Numbered from the stretch's first letter, positions 9,119-18,728 are shown. The stretch is DNA of 64,000 bases from Bacilli bacterium (GCA_022482735.1 JAKVOO010000001.1:677699-741698); one strand, 5' to 3'. The notes: a model not told the origin generated them from the sequence alone. A program made the numbers and translations.

Positions 9119-9134
9119 AGTATCATATGATACT
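9119..9134. promoter_or_regulatory. Perfect 16-bp palindromic operator before the TAC operon
   Basis: AGTATCATATGATACT is its own reverse complement. It lies 10 bases before the toxin GTG, overlapping the promoter/leader zone. It is the expected binding site for the HTH antitoxin, giving conditional autorepression. Confidence 0.75.
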
Positions 9135-9197
9135 ACAATCATATAAAAAACTCCAAGATTAATCAAGATAAAAAAATAAAAAATAGTTTAGTTAAAC

Positions 9198-9908
9198 TCA
9201 ATTGATCATATATAATTCGTCAAAGCCCTTAATGATCCGCACCGCCAGAAGTTTGTCGGGAAGAGTTTCCCAATTTTCGTGATGATAGTAAACTGGCGTC
9301 CAACCGGCATTGTACGCACCGACGACATCATGGGCATAATCATTGCCGATAAAAAGAACGTCACCGGCTTTTATGCTATTGCTCTTTCCTTTTATTGCTG
9401 TCAGAGCATAATCAAAGAAACGCTTGTCTGGTTTTCGATAGCCGAAGTCCGCGCTGGAAAAAACGTCCCGAAAATAATTTAATACATTGAGCTCTCCCAA
9501 CCTTCTTTTCAAAGCGTAGGAGCCAAAAATCGAATTAGATAAAATATAAAGGGGGATGCCTTTTCTTCGATAATACTCGAGTAAAACCCGTGTTTTATCG
9601 TTGACGAGAAGTGTGTTGCACGAAGAAAACACGCGATATTCAATTTCATTGAAATCGGCATCATCAACCAAGCCTAATTCCCTATTCAATTCATCTAGAT
9701 AATCATGATATATGTACTCTTTATTAGTATCTTCTCGTTTAATAAAATGAGAAGCCGCAAATCGATTATTAAATTCCTCAAAGCGTTCAAAACTTACTTT
9801 TGGATTTACATAGTGCTCAAATAAATAGCGCTTCGCTTCTTCTATGTCGTAACGCTTAACATCAATTAGGGTATCAAACAAATCGAAAACTACTACTTTT
9901 GGTTCCAT
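9198..9908 (-). CDS. HAD-superfamily hydrolase (YjjG/haloacid dehalogenase-like)
   Basis: Cytoplasmic phosphatase of 236 residues. Motif I is FDLFDTLID near residue 9 with the nucleophile Asp and acid Asp. Motif II is LSNS near 120. The motif III Lys is in YRKPD near 158. Motif IV is FIGNDYAHDV near 187. A helical cap lies between motifs I and II (subclass C1). Likely substrates are nucleotides or sugar phosphates, but they cannot be read from the sequence. GAGGTG lies upstream of the ATG. Confidence 0.88.
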   Translation of the reverse strand: MEPKVVVFDLFDTLIDVKRYDIEEAKRYLFEHYVNPKVSFERFEEFNNRFAASHFIKREDTNKEYIYHDYLDELNRELGLVDDADFNEIEYRVFSSCNTLLVNDKTRVLLEYYRRKGIPLYILSNSIFGSYALKRRLGELNVLNYFRDVFSSADFGYRKPDKRFFDYALTAIKGKSNSIKAGDVLFIGNDYAHDVVGAYNAGWTPVYYHHENWETLPDKLLAVRIIKGFDELYMIN

Positions 9909-9965
9909 AAAACACCTCGTCTACATTCTAGAAAACTATCCTTACTCCACCAAGCAATATGCTTG

Positions 9966-11576
9966 TTAATAATCTTCTTCTTCCATTTTGACCGCACTTG
10001 GGCGAGCCCCGAGTCCGGGCATAACCATAACGTCACCCGTTAAGGCTACTAAAAAGCCGGCTCCGGCCGAAAGATTTACCTCGCGAATTGTCATTGTGAA
10101 TCCCCGTGGAGCGTTAATTTTAGTTGGATCGTCGCTAAAACTATATTGGGTTTTAGCCATGCAAATCGGGGTCGCTCCATATCCCATCGCCTGATACTTT
10201 GCAATTTGTTTTTTTGCTTCGGGAAGAATTTCAACTTTTTCGGCACGATAGATTTTCTTTGCAATAATATTTATTTTTTCTTCAATCGGAAGCTTCTCGT
10301 CATAAAGGACATGGAAATCGCTTTTTTCTTCAGCTAGTGTTTTCATCAAAACTTGAACCAGTTCCTTGGCCCCGCTTGAGCCTCGAGCAAAAGAATCGAG
10401 AAAAGCGACCGGATAATTTTCCTTCTCACACCACGCCCGAAGAGCGGCGACTTCCTGCGGTGAGTCGGATGCGAAGTGGTTAATCGCAATAACCGGGCTT
10501 ACTCCAAATTGCCTAATGTTTTCTACATGCTGCTTAAGATTGTCCGTACCTTTTAAAAGGGCGGGAATATTTTCGACATCAAGATGATCAATGTCTTCCC
10601 CACCATGCATTTTTAATGCTTTTATCGTGGCAACCACGACCGCGGCGGCCGGTTTCATCTTTGCTTCGCGCATACAAATATCAAAGAATTTTTCCGCACC
10701 AAGGTCGGCACCAAAACCAGCTTCCGTTAAAACATAATCCGCCAGTTTTACACCCGCATTTAATGCAATTATCGAATTGCATCCATGAGCGATATTAGCA
10801 AAGGGACCGCCGTGAATAAGAACCGGATTGCCCTCTAGAGTTTGAACTAAATTGGGCTTAAAGGCTTCGCGCAATAATTTCATAACCGCATGAGTGATTT
10901 TGAGATCACCAACTGTGATTGGCTGGTCATTTTTTGTGTAAGCGACGACAATTTTTGCGAGCTTATGCAAAAAATCTTCTGGCGAGGTGGCAAGACATAA
11001 AAGCGCCATCAATTCACTGGCGACTGTAATTTGAAACCCACTTTGATGGGGAAGACCATTGCCTTTTCCTTCCGCCACGGTAATTTCTCTTAATGACCGA
11101 TCGTTCATATCCAAGGCCCGTTTCCATACAATCTTCTCCGGGTCAATATTTAAAGCATTGCCTTGAAAAAGGTAATTATCCACCACTGCAGCAATGAGAT
11201 TGACAGCACTCGTTAAGGCATGAATATCCCCGGTAAAATGGAGGTTGATATCTTCTTCGGGAATAATCTTGGCTTTGCCTCCGCCGGTAGCCCCACCCTT
11301 CATACCAAAAACTGGGCCCAGTGATGGTTCCCGGAGGCAAGCTATAGCCGAGTATCCTTCTTTTTTTAATCCATCTAAAAGAGCAATCGTCGAAGTGGTT
11401 TTGCCTTCGCCGGCTTTTGTGGGAGTAATCGCGGTCACTAAAATTAGCTTTCCGGGTTCTTTATCGGCATATTCAGTGAGGAAATCCATATTAATTTTAG
11501 CCTTGTAAGGTCCATACAATTCGATGTACTTTTCGTCAATACCGGCTTTTTTGGCAATGTTGATAATCTTTTCCAT
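9966..11576 (-). CDS. fhs: Formate-tetrahydrofolate ligase
   Basis: ATP-dependent synthesis of 10-formyl-THF from formate and THF, feeding purine and formyl-Met synthesis. The 536-residue length is usual. Seen: the ATP loop TPTKAGEGKTT near residue 51-61, the conserved GMKGGATGGG, LREPSLGPVFG, FANIAHGC and the C-terminal MPGLGARPSA. Its partner folD lies far downstream at 62.5 kb. It has its own promoter. A single-gene unit. Confidence 0.97.
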   Translation of the reverse strand: MEKIINIAKKAGIDEKYIELYGPYKAKINMDFLTEYADKEPGKLILVTAITPTKAGEGKTTSTIALLDGLKKEGYSAIACLREPSLGPVFGMKGGATGGGKAKIIPEEDINLHFTGDIHALTSAVNLIAAVVDNYLFQGNALNIDPEKIVWKRALDMNDRSLREITVAEGKGNGLPHQSGFQITVASELMALLCLATSPEDFLHKLAKIVVAYTKNDQPITVGDLKITHAVMKLLREAFKPNLVQTLEGNPVLIHGGPFANIAHGCNSIIALNAGVKLADYVLTEAGFGADLGAEKFFDICMREAKMKPAAAVVVATIKALKMHGGEDIDHLDVENIPALLKGTDNLKQHVENIRQFGVSPVIAINHFASDSPQEVAALRAWCEKENYPVAFLDSFARGSSGAKELVQVLMKTLAEEKSDFHVLYDEKLPIEEKINIIAKKIYRAEKVEILPEAKKQIAKYQAMGYGATPICMAKTQYSFSDDPTKINAPRGFTMTIREVNLSAGAGFLVALTGDVMVMPGLGARPSAVKMEEEDY

Positions 11577-11602
11577 ATTGATACCCTCTACTTCTTATTA
11601 TG

Positions 11603-11631
11603 AGTATAGTTTGAAATTCTTTAACTCGCAA
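11603..11631 (-). promoter_or_regulatory. Sigma-A promoter of fhs
   Basis: On the minus strand TTGCGA and TATACT are separated by 17 bases, about 30 bases before the fhs ATG. GAGGG lies between as ribosome site. Confidence 0.6.
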
Positions 11632-11639
11632 TTGAATAA

Positions 11640-11709
11640 AAAATAAAAACGCCTTGAGCAACGAATTCTTTTTTGACATCAAGCAAAAAAATCGGTTTCT
11701 TTCAGGCGT
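11640..11709 (-). terminator. Probable terminator of the cellobiose operon
   Basis: On the minus strand ACGCCT and AGGCGT can pair across a long, internally structured loop. The distal arm runs straight into TTTTTATTTTTT. It lies just after the galM stop. The loop length makes it less certain than the other terminators. Confidence 0.4.
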
Positions 11710-11719
11710 ATTTGACAAA

Positions 11720-12715
11720 TCAGATTAATTTAAAACGATAACTTATTTGATGATGAAACTCTTCATCGGCTTCCAGTATGCCTGTTTCCTTCTGACCAAA
11801 AGGTTCATTCATGGCATCGGGGAATATTTGACACTCCAAAGCCAATGCTTCATACCGGCCTAAAACCGCGGCGACATTCATTTTTTCTCGGCTGGGATAA
11901 TTGCCGCTATAGAAGACAAGTGCCGGATAATCTGAATAGATATCCATCTGCATGAAATCGCCTTTTAGTGATGCTACCGGTTGAGAACTATCCTCCGGGT
12001 TATCAATAACAAACGGATGGTCATAGCCGCCGCTTATCGCCACCAAATCTTTCTCGGCGATATCCTTGCCGATAACTTTTCCCATCCGAAAGTCCATCTG
12101 CTCATCCACCGGGAAAATGCCCAGCGGATAAATTTTCTTATCCACTTTGCCCGCCAATGAAGAACGAATGGTTAAATTATGATTAAGAATCGTACCTCCG
12201 CCATTTAAATTCCAATAACTGTGGTTGGTAAAATTAGCAATCGTTTTTTGATCACTATTTGCGGAGTATGTAACATCAAGGCGATTTTCTTTGGCAAATA
12301 GTTTATAAGTTACTTTTAAGGATAAGTTACCGGGAAACCCACATTCCATGTCGGGGCTGAAATAAGAAAAAATAACCGCTTCGCCATCGGCAAGATGGCG
12401 TTCAATAAAGGCAAAATCGCGATATGGAAGGCCGTCAATTCCTCCGTGCAAGCCATCTTTAGTGGCGGCCTCCACATGATAATGCACTCCGTCTAAGGTG
12501 AAATTGCCATCTTTAATTCGGCCTGCGTTGCGCCCGATGGTCTTTCCATAGTAGGCGTCGGATACCTCAAAGTCATCCAAAGACGCAGGATGAACCATAA
12601 CATTTTTTAAAATCCCTTCTTGGTCGGGAATCCGTATATCAAAAATAGCGGCTCCTACCGAGGCAAAAGTGACTTCCATACCCAACTGATTAACAACCCG
12701 AATAAGTCTTCCCAT
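11720..12715 (-). CDS. galM: Aldose 1-epimerase (galactose mutarotase)
   Basis: Interconverts alpha and beta anomers of aldoses, here most simply the beta-glucose released by the neighbouring beta-glucosidase. Seen: GRNAGRIKDG near residue 60, FTNHSYWNL near 165 with the catalytic His, GYDHPFVID near 228 and the catalytic Glu in ALECQIFPDA near 292. Length 331 is typical. The gene is last in the minus-strand cellobiose unit, two bases after bgl. Confidence 0.93.
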   Translation of the reverse strand: MGRLIRVVNQLGMEVTFASVGAAIFDIRIPDQEGILKNVMVHPASLDDFEVSDAYYGKTIGRNAGRIKDGNFTLDGVHYHVEAATKDGLHGGIDGLPYRDFAFIERHLADGEAVIFSYFSPDMECGFPGNLSLKVTYKLFAKENRLDVTYSANSDQKTIANFTNHSYWNLNGGGTILNHNLTIRSSLAGKVDKKIYPLGIFPVDEQMDFRMGKVIGKDIAEKDLVAISGGYDHPFVIDNPEDSSQPVASLKGDFMQMDIYSDYPALVFYSGNYPSREKMNVAAVLGRYEALALECQIFPDAMNEPFGQKETGILEADEEFHHQISYRFKLI

Positions 12716-12717
12716 AA

Positions 12718-14055
12718 TTACTCCTGGTGGTCGGCAATATATTTCTGATAAAAATAGAAAGAATCTTTAGGGTAACGTTTCATCGATTGGTAATCAACAT
12801 AGATGAGTCCAAATCGCGCGCTATAACCAAAAGCCCACTCAAAATTATCAAATAGCGACCAAGCAAAATATCCTTTGATTGGAATTCCATCTTTTTTTGC
12901 CTTTGCCATCTGTTCAAGGTAGCAGCGATAATACTCGATGCGCGCTTGATCATGTATTTTATGATCTCGCGTTAAAACATCGATAACCGAAATTCCGTTC
13001 TCACTAATAATAATCGGTTTTTGATATCGTTCATAGAGAAATTTTGGCCCGTAGTATAAAGTCTTCGGCATTTGATGAAGCCAAGTAAAAACATAGGCCG
13101 GATTTTCGTCGGTATAAGGAAGAATCTTATATCCCGTTTCCTTATCCGCTTTCACAAAGTAACCGCTATAAATATTTTGGTAACAATAATCGATCGGCGA
13201 AGAAATTATTATTAAATCTTCCTTGAGCGTGGATGGTAGATACGATTGATAGTAATCATAAAATTCCTTTGGATAGTCTCCTAAAAAGATTGGATCGCTA
13301 TATAAAGTTACTTGATCAAATTGTCCTTTAGCCAAAGAAAAATAGCATCTGCGCGCTAGATCGATATTTTCTTTGCTATCATCAAGCGGAATCGCCGGCG
13401 ATGATGTCGCCGCAAAACCTATTTTCGCTTCACTATCTATTTTCCTTATGGCCTGAACGGCTAATCCATGTGCTAAAAGAAGGTTATGAACGGCAATAAC
13501 CGCCGCCTTATCTTCTAGGTAAATACCCGGTGCGTGCTCTAGTGTTTTATGACCGAGATTAATGATGCACTGGGGTTCGTTGATAGTTATATAGTCATGG
13601 CAAAGATGCTTAAATCTTTGCGTGACTGCAAAGACAAAATCGGCAAAAGCAAAGGCCGTATTGCGATTAGTCCATCCGCCTTTATCCTGTAACCACATGG
13701 GTAAATCCCAATGATAGAAAGTAATGAATGGTTTTACTCCATATTTAGCCAGCTTCTGAAGTATATGGTCATAGAAAGCCATCCCTCTTTCATTGATTTT
13801 TCCATCTGCATTGGGAATAATTCTACTCCATGAGATCGAAAACCGATAACTGTTGACCCCTAATTCCTTTAAGTACTTCAAATCTGTTTCAAAAAGATGA
13901 TAGTGATCTATTCCCTTTCGTCCGTCATCGCGATTAAGAATCTTACCTTCTTCGAGTGTGTACGCATCCCAAATAGATGGCGTGCGACCATCAAGATTCG
14001 CCGCCCCCTCAATCTGGAAAGCTGAGGTCGCCGTTCCCCAATAAAAATTTTTCAT
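12718..14055 (-). CDS. GH1 beta-glucosidase
   Basis: Hydrolyses beta-glucosides such as cellobiose in the cytoplasm. The retaining mechanism residues are both visible: acid/base Glu in TINEPQ near residue 162 and nucleophile Glu in IISENGIS near 350. The N-terminal GTATSAFQIEG is the family signature, and the protein ends shortly after SLFDNFEWAFGYSARFG. There is no PTS or phosphate-binding signature I can point to; with an ABC importer beside it, the substrate should be unphosphorylated. GTGAGGATC precedes the ATG. Confidence 0.95.
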   Translation of the reverse strand: MKNFYWGTATSAFQIEGAANLDGRTPSIWDAYTLEEGKILNRDDGRKGIDHYHLFETDLKYLKELGVNSYRFSISWSRIIPNADGKINERGMAFYDHILQKLAKYGVKPFITFYHWDLPMWLQDKGGWTNRNTAFAFADFVFAVTQRFKHLCHDYITINEPQCIINLGHKTLEHAPGIYLEDKAAVIAVHNLLLAHGLAVQAIRKIDSEAKIGFAATSSPAIPLDDSKENIDLARRCYFSLAKGQFDQVTLYSDPIFLGDYPKEFYDYYQSYLPSTLKEDLIIISSPIDYCYQNIYSGYFVKADKETGYKILPYTDENPAYVFTWLHQMPKTLYYGPKFLYERYQKPIIISENGISVIDVLTRDHKIHDQARIEYYRCYLEQMAKAKKDGIPIKGYFAWSLFDNFEWAFGYSARFGLIYVDYQSMKRYPKDSFYFYQKYIADHQE

Positions 14056-14117
14056 TTCTTGATCCTCACTTCTATTATTTAATTATTAAATTCACAATAT
14101 GCCAACCGCTCAATCTA

Positions 14118-14160
14118 TAAAAAAAGCTCGAGCGGAGAAGGAGGACAAACTCCGCTCGAG
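14118..14160 (-). terminator. Intergenic terminator/attenuator between permease and bgl
   Basis: CTCGAGCGGAG pairs with CTCCGCTCGAG over a 12-base loop, followed on the minus strand by a run of T. It sits inside the operon, so it probably lowers rather than ends expression of the glucosidase and epimerase. Confidence 0.85.
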
Positions 14161-14173
14161 ACCAAAATGGAAA

Positions 14174-15157
14174 CTAGCCCTTGACACTTCCGGCCGTTAA
14201 ACCGGAAATTATCATCTTCGAGAAGACTAAATATACGATAAGTAATGGAACAATTGCGACCGTAAGAAGCATATAAATAACTCCCAAGTCGAATGTCGCC
14301 GGATTGCTTGACCGTAATAAATTAAAGATTAAAGGAATTGTTTGTTTGCTGGAATCGGTGAGAATAAGCGCCGGCATAAAGAAGTTATTCCATGAACTGA
14401 CGAAAGCAAAAATAAATTGAACGGCCAAAGCCGGTTTCATAATCGGCAAAACCATCTGGTGAAAAATTCTTATTTCGCTTGCGCCATCGATCCGGGCCGA
14501 TTCAACTATTTCCTTAGAAAGAACACTTTCCATATACTGCTTAATGTAGAAGAAGGTTACCGGTGAGGCTATCGCGGGGACCACAAGTGGAATGAAAGTG
14601 TTAACCATGTTTATTTTGTAAGCAATCGCCACCAATCCCATCGCCGATATTTGCGAAGGAATCATCATAACAAAGAGAATAAACATAAAGGCAAAATTTC
14701 TGCCTTTGAAACGATACATGAAGATACCATAAGCTGTTAGCGCAGAGAAATAGCAGGTAAGAATTGCCGTTGAAAAAGAAATAAATAATGAGTTCTTAAT
14801 TGCCGTGCCAATCTGAATGCTAGAGAAACTCAGTAAATTTTTCCAGTTTTCGACAAAACTATCGCCCGGGAAAAAAGAGAAGCCCTTTTGGATATCCGCA
14901 TTAGCCCGCGTGCTATTAATGATCATGATGTAAAAAGGAACAATACATAAAAGCGTTAATAAAACCAAAACTGTATAAACAATTATTCTTCTTACTATCA
15001 GAGCCCTTTTGGCGCTTTTTAGGTGTTTGCTCTTTAAAGAAGGAGGAATGTTACCTTTATAGGAATCAATTATTTCTTCCGGAGCCGCTTTTTTATTCGC
15101 GGAAGAAACGTTACTATCCATTTTCATTGCTAACGTGTTTTTCATATTACTCACCAT
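14174..15157 (-). CDS. ABC sugar transporter permease (MalG family)
   Basis: Inner component of a CUT1-type importer. A cytoplasmic 45-residue extension is followed by six hydrophobic segments and the EAA loop (EIVESARIDGASEIRIFHQMVLPIMKPA) that contacts the ATPase. Pairs with the permease just upstream, overlapping it by 11 bases. No ATP-binding MsmK-type gene lies in the window, so the ATPase must be shared and encoded elsewhere. The start could also be the ATG four codons in, behind GGTGAG. Confidence 0.92.
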   Translation of the reverse strand: MVSNMKNTLAMKMDSNVSSANKKAAPEEIIDSYKGNIPPSLKSKHLKSAKRALIVRRIIVYTVLVLLTLLCIVPFYIMIINSTRANADIQKGFSFFPGDSFVENWKNLLSFSSIQIGTAIKNSLFISFSTAILTCYFSALTAYGIFMYRFKGRNFAFMFILFVMMIPSQISAMGLVAIAYKINMVNTFIPLVVPAIASPVTFFYIKQYMESVLSKEIVESARIDGASEIRIFHQMVLPIMKPALAVQFIFAFVSSWNNFFMPALILTDSSKQTIPLIFNLLRSSNPATFDLGVIYMLLTVAIVPLLIVYLVFSKMIISGLTAGSVKG

Positions 15158-16142
15158 CCACTTGCTTTGGTTTACGTGTTACATCCATCACATGATACTT
15201 CTTGTCCTTACCATCGCCCTTGCCTTTTGTTTGTGGAACAAGGTAGCGGAAGACGATAGAGCTCAAGCCTAGCGTCAAGAAGAAGATTAGCATTGATAGG
15301 GCCCCACCTTTACCATAGTTCTTGGATGGAACCAAGTTTTCATATAAATACATAATCAGCGTTTTACTCGTGTTATTGGGATTACCACTGCCACGGGTAA
15401 ATATTTGCGCAACATCAAATAACTGCACGCCTCCAATAAGTGAAGTAATGAAAACATAGATGAATATAGGCATCAAAAGAGGCATTGTAATTTTAAAGAA
15501 AGTTCTAAATGCTCCGCTGCCATCGATAGCAGCCGCTTCATAGATTTCGTTGTCAATTCCCATAACTCCCGCCATCAATAGCAGTGTGGTATTGCCAAAC
15601 CACATCAGGAAGTTAATAAACGCGATTACTCCTCGCGTTCCCCAAACGCTAGAGTCAATTGTAAATGTGGCCGGTACCGCTTTGGCTTCGATTAAAAATG
15701 AAATAATCGGTCCATTGGCGGCAAATAAAGTTAAAAACAGCATACCGAAAGCGCTGGCCATAACCAGATTCGGCATATAGACAATCGTTTTCCAAAACTG
15801 CAATCCCCGAAGTTTGAGCCGAATATCGGTAAACCATACCGCCAGTAAAAGCGAAATGATAATCTGTGGCAGAAAGCCCATTATCCAAATAATAAACGTA
15901 TTCCATAAGTACTTATAAAGTTCGCTGTCAGTCAAAAGGGTAATGTAATTTTGAAGTCCAACAAAATTCGGACCTACTTGATCAAATCCATCCATAAACG
16001 ACTCAAAGAATGAATAAATGAATGTTGATAACAAAGGAATCAAAGTAAATAGCGTAAAGACAATAAAAAAGGGAGCAATAAATAGATATCCCCACTTAGC
16101 ATACATATTAGACGTTATTTTCTTTGGCTTCTTTGCTTTCAT
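15147..16142 (-). CDS. ABC sugar transporter permease (MalF family)
   Basis: First of two permeases of the cellobiose/oligosaccharide importer. Six membrane spans and the EAA loop (IYEAAAIDGSGAFRTFFKITMPLLMP) are clear. It starts MKAKKPKK with a basic N-terminus facing the cytoplasm. It is preceded by a strong intergenic hairpin that separates it from the binding-protein gene. Confidence 0.92.
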   Translation of the reverse strand: MKAKKPKKITSNMYAKWGYLFIAPFFIVFTLFTLIPLLSTFIYSFFESFMDGFDQVGPNFVGLQNYITLLTDSELYKYLWNTFIIWIMGFLPQIIISLLLAVWFTDIRLKLRGLQFWKTIVYMPNLVMASAFGMLFLTLFAANGPIISFLIEAKAVPATFTIDSSVWGTRGVIAFINFLMWFGNTTLLLMAGVMGIDNEIYEAAAIDGSGAFRTFFKITMPLLMPIFIYVFITSLIGGVQLFDVAQIFTRGSGNPNNTSKTLIMYLYENLVPSKNYGKGGALSMLIFFLTLGLSSIVFRYLVPQTKGKGDGKDKKYHVMDVTRKPKQVDGE

Positions 16143-16173
16143 AATATCTTCTTCCCTTCCGATAAGTAGATAA

Positions 16174-16205
16174 CGGGTCTCCCTAGAGTAACTAGGGAGA
16201 TCCCG
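16174..16205 (-). promoter_or_regulatory. Strong mRNA hairpin between binding protein and permease
   Basis: CGGGTCTCCCTAG pairs with CTAGGGAGATCCCG around a five-base loop, with no T run after it. Such hairpins protect the upstream mRNA end, giving more binding protein than permease, as for malE-malF. Confidence 0.75.
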
Positions 16206-16234
16206 CTACAAAATAAGTAATTAGTAAGACTCTT

Positions 16235-17608
16235 TTAACGCGACAATGCCGGATATTTGGTTAAAGCCGCAGTGTAGAAGTTGTCTAAAGCCGTCTCATA
16301 ATCGACCGTACCCAGGAAGTAATCGCGCATGGCGGTTTGTAATCCTTCGTTTAAACCTTGATCGTAAGCCGAAATGTTCTTCATGCTAATTTTAGCAGCG
16401 CTTTCGACGAAGAGTTTAATGTGGTTTTGTCCACCAAGGAAGGCACTTCCGTAAGTTGGATCATCCGCAATTTCTTGCATACCAGTTTTCGTATTAGTGA
16501 AATCTTCGGTATCAATTGTAATTTGCTTCATGATGGTCTTATTGCAGGTAAGACTGAGCATAATATCTTTGACAAGGCTAACGTTATCGGTGCCATTGAC
16601 GCCGGAAAGCCATGTTCCACCCCAATAGTAACTGGCTGGTCCTTGGCAGACTGCCCATTTACCGAAATCACCATTACCAACTTCATGAGGACCATTGGCA
16701 TCGGCTAATGAGTTTCCTAATAAGGTAAAGTTAATACCCCAAGTAGAATAGAAGAAGCCAAATACTTTTCCTTCTGGTCCTTGATCGGCTGCCCATTCAG
16801 TACTCCATAGTGAAGTTTGATTGTTGTAGCCTTCGGTGGTGTATTCCTTCGTTTGCTCAATCCAGGTAAGAACACTTGGATCAATAACAATCTTCTTATT
16901 GGCGTCAACCCATGGTGAAGCCACATTGTTCGAGAATGTCCGATAAGCATCATCAAATCCCGATAGCATATAATAGTCTTTAGCCTTCATCTTAGCCGCA
17001 ACATCATCAAACTTGGTCCAGTCGCTTAATTGAGCTTGAATTTCGGTTGGATCCTCAGTTCCAAGTACTTCTTTGGCGACATCACGACGATAAGCATAGA
17101 GCCCCGGAGTTGCCTGCCATGATGAACCTTTGATAGCTCCACTACTATCAGTGACGATATCTTTGGTATACTGATATTGGTCTGACATATCTAACTCAGT
17201 TAGACCAATGTCCTTGATAACGTCCAACGAGTACGATGAGTTCGCATATTTAAGCGCATAATCCGCTTCCATAAGGAACATATCAACTCGATCATCAACA
17301 GCTTGTGAAGATCTGTTCTGAAGTGCGTTATCGAGGGCATCCTGATAAGCATTTCCTTGATTGGCGACCATTGTCCATTTGACCAATGTCCCGTCTTTCA
17401 AGGTGTCAACATCGCCGGCATCATTTGTCGACACATAGCCTGGATAGTAGTCTCTAAACCGACCTTGGAATTCATCATTCCAGCAGTAGATATTGAGAAC
17501 CTTACCTCCATCTGAAACCGACACCTGTGATCCTCCGCCCCCGCATCCAGCTAAAGCTGCTAGCGGAAGAATAAGTGCCATCGTCTTAAATAGACTGTTC
17601 TTGTGCAT
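16235..17608 (-). CDS. Sugar ABC transporter substrate-binding lipoprotein
   Basis: Extracellular solute-binding protein of family 1. The signal peptide ends in LAALAGC, a lipobox, so the mature protein is lipid-anchored outside the membrane. The following Gly-rich linker leads into a 430-residue bilobed domain. With the LacI regulator, GH1 enzyme and cellobiose phosphorylase around it, cellobiose or cello-oligosaccharides are the likely ligands. The ATG at 17608 is chosen because GGGAGAG lies just before; an in-frame TTG at 17626 would lie upstream of it. Confidence 0.93.
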   Translation of the reverse strand: MHKNSLFKTMALILPLAALAGCGGGGSQVSVSDGGKVLNIYCWNDEFQGRFRDYYPGYVSTNDAGDVDTLKDGTLVKWTMVANQGNAYQDALDNALQNRSSQAVDDRVDMFLMEADYALKYANSSYSLDVIKDIGLTELDMSDQYQYTKDIVTDSSGAIKGSSWQATPGLYAYRRDVAKEVLGTEDPTEIQAQLSDWTKFDDVAAKMKAKDYYMLSGFDDAYRTFSNNVASPWVDANKKIVIDPSVLTWIEQTKEYTTEGYNNQTSLWSTEWAADQGPEGKVFGFFYSTWGINFTLLGNSLADANGPHEVGNGDFGKWAVCQGPASYYWGGTWLSGVNGTDNVSLVKDIMLSLTCNKTIMKQITIDTEDFTNTKTGMQEIADDPTYGSAFLGGQNHIKLFVESAAKISMKNISAYDQGLNEGLQTAMRDYFLGTVDYETALDNFYTAALTKYPALSR

Positions 17609-17660
17609 TTTTTTCTCTCCCTTCAAAGTGAATTTGTTTGCACTCTATACTTTTTGATGC

Positions 17661-18686
17661 TTACTTGGCATCAATTAAAGCCGTAATTGTACTCCCTGCT
17701 TGAAGTTCACCCGAAACAACAATTTGCTCGGGAACAAATAGCCGCGGATTCTCGATAATATCAATCAATTTATCACTAGCTAGGCGGCCAATTTCTTCCG
17801 TGTTCTGGCGGTATGTCGTAAGAATTGGGCGGAGAAGTCTTGAGAGTCGTATTCCATCATAGCCAGCGACCGATATATCTCGACCTATAACAAGACCATG
17901 TTTTTCGATTTCAGTAATGCCGGCCAAAATAGCGTAGTCGTCTGGGTATAAGATGCAGGTCGGTCTTTCCTCTTTGGGCAGAGCCAATAGTTCGCGAGTA
18001 GCCATTCCCGAGGGACCGGGGGTAACGTAGCGAGCATATTTTATATATGGCAAAGGTATGCTTAATCCTAAGTCAGACATCGCTTTGTAAAATCCTGCCA
18101 ACCGCTTTTTAGTTACGTCCTTGTCTTTTTCACCCGTAATAAAGGCGATTTTTTCATGGCCCAAACTATGTGCATAGCGAACTAATGATTCGGTGCCATG
18201 CGTGTTATCACTCATAATTGCAGTTGAGTTGTTATACACGTAATCAATCGTGACCGTCGGTATTTCGCTTTCAACTAATCTAATTACTTCTTTATCCTTG
18301 AAGTCCACGCAGGCGATAACTACTCCATCAACATTCCGGTAACGAGCATGCTCATAATATGATTTGCTGCTTTTGAGATTTCCACTGATAAAAGTAATAT
18401 CGTATCCATGCGCTTCAGCATTGACTTTTAACGCATTAAGAATTGAAGAGAAATATTCATGTTCAAGTCCAGAATTAGCCTCATCAATAAACAAGATTCC
18501 AATGTTATAAGAACGATTTGTTTTTAAAGAGCGGGCACTTGCATTGGGAATATATCCCATTTTACGAGCCGTATCCCGAACTAATTTGACCGTTTCTTCA
18601 CTGATTTCCGAATCACCATTCAGTGATTTACTAACAGTAGCGATAGAAACGCCACATTTTTCAGCAATATCTTTTAGCTTAACCAT
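17661..18686 (-). CDS. LacI-family transcriptional regulator of the cellobiose module
   Basis: The N-terminal HTH is textbook (VKLKDIAEKCGVSIATVSKSLNG), followed by the hinge helix (NASARSLKTN) and a periplasmic-binding-like sensor domain to residue 341. It is co-directional with the transporter genes, 50 bases before the binding-protein gene, and divergent from cellobiose phosphorylase. Two near-identical sites in the divergent region are its likely operators, so it probably controls both directions and its own expression. The inducer is unknown but should be cellobiose or a breakdown product. Confidence 0.93.
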   Translation of the reverse strand: MVKLKDIAEKCGVSIATVSKSLNGDSEISEETVKLVRDTARKMGYIPNASARSLKTNRSYNIGILFIDEANSGLEHEYFSSILNALKVNAEAHGYDITFISGNLKSSKSYYEHARYRNVDGVVIACVDFKDKEVIRLVESEIPTVTIDYVYNNSTAIMSDNTHGTESLVRYAHSLGHEKIAFITGEKDKDVTKKRLAGFYKAMSDLGLSIPLPYIKYARYVTPGPSGMATRELLALPKEERPTCILYPDDYAILAGITEIEKHGLVIGRDISVAGYDGIRLSRLLRPILTTYRQNTEEIGRLASDKLIDIIENPRLFVPEQIVVSGELQAGSTITALIDAK

Positions 18687-18704
18687 GATATTTTCCTTTC
18701 GTCC

Positions 18705-18723
18705 TTAATCGTTTTCGCGGTTA
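18705..18723. promoter_or_regulatory. LacI-type operator, copy 1
   Basis: TTAATCGTTTTCGCGGTTA, 19 bases upstream of the lacI ATG. The first 14 bases recur 235 bases away before the cellobiose phosphorylase gene. The CG-N4-CG core is typical for LacI-family sites. Confidence 0.65.
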
Positions 18724-18728
18724 TATTC

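Noticed and set aside
10616-11508. Plus-strand frames opposite fhs
   Set aside because: They only reflect the strong codon bias of fhs on the other strand; no start signals and no protein-like motifs.
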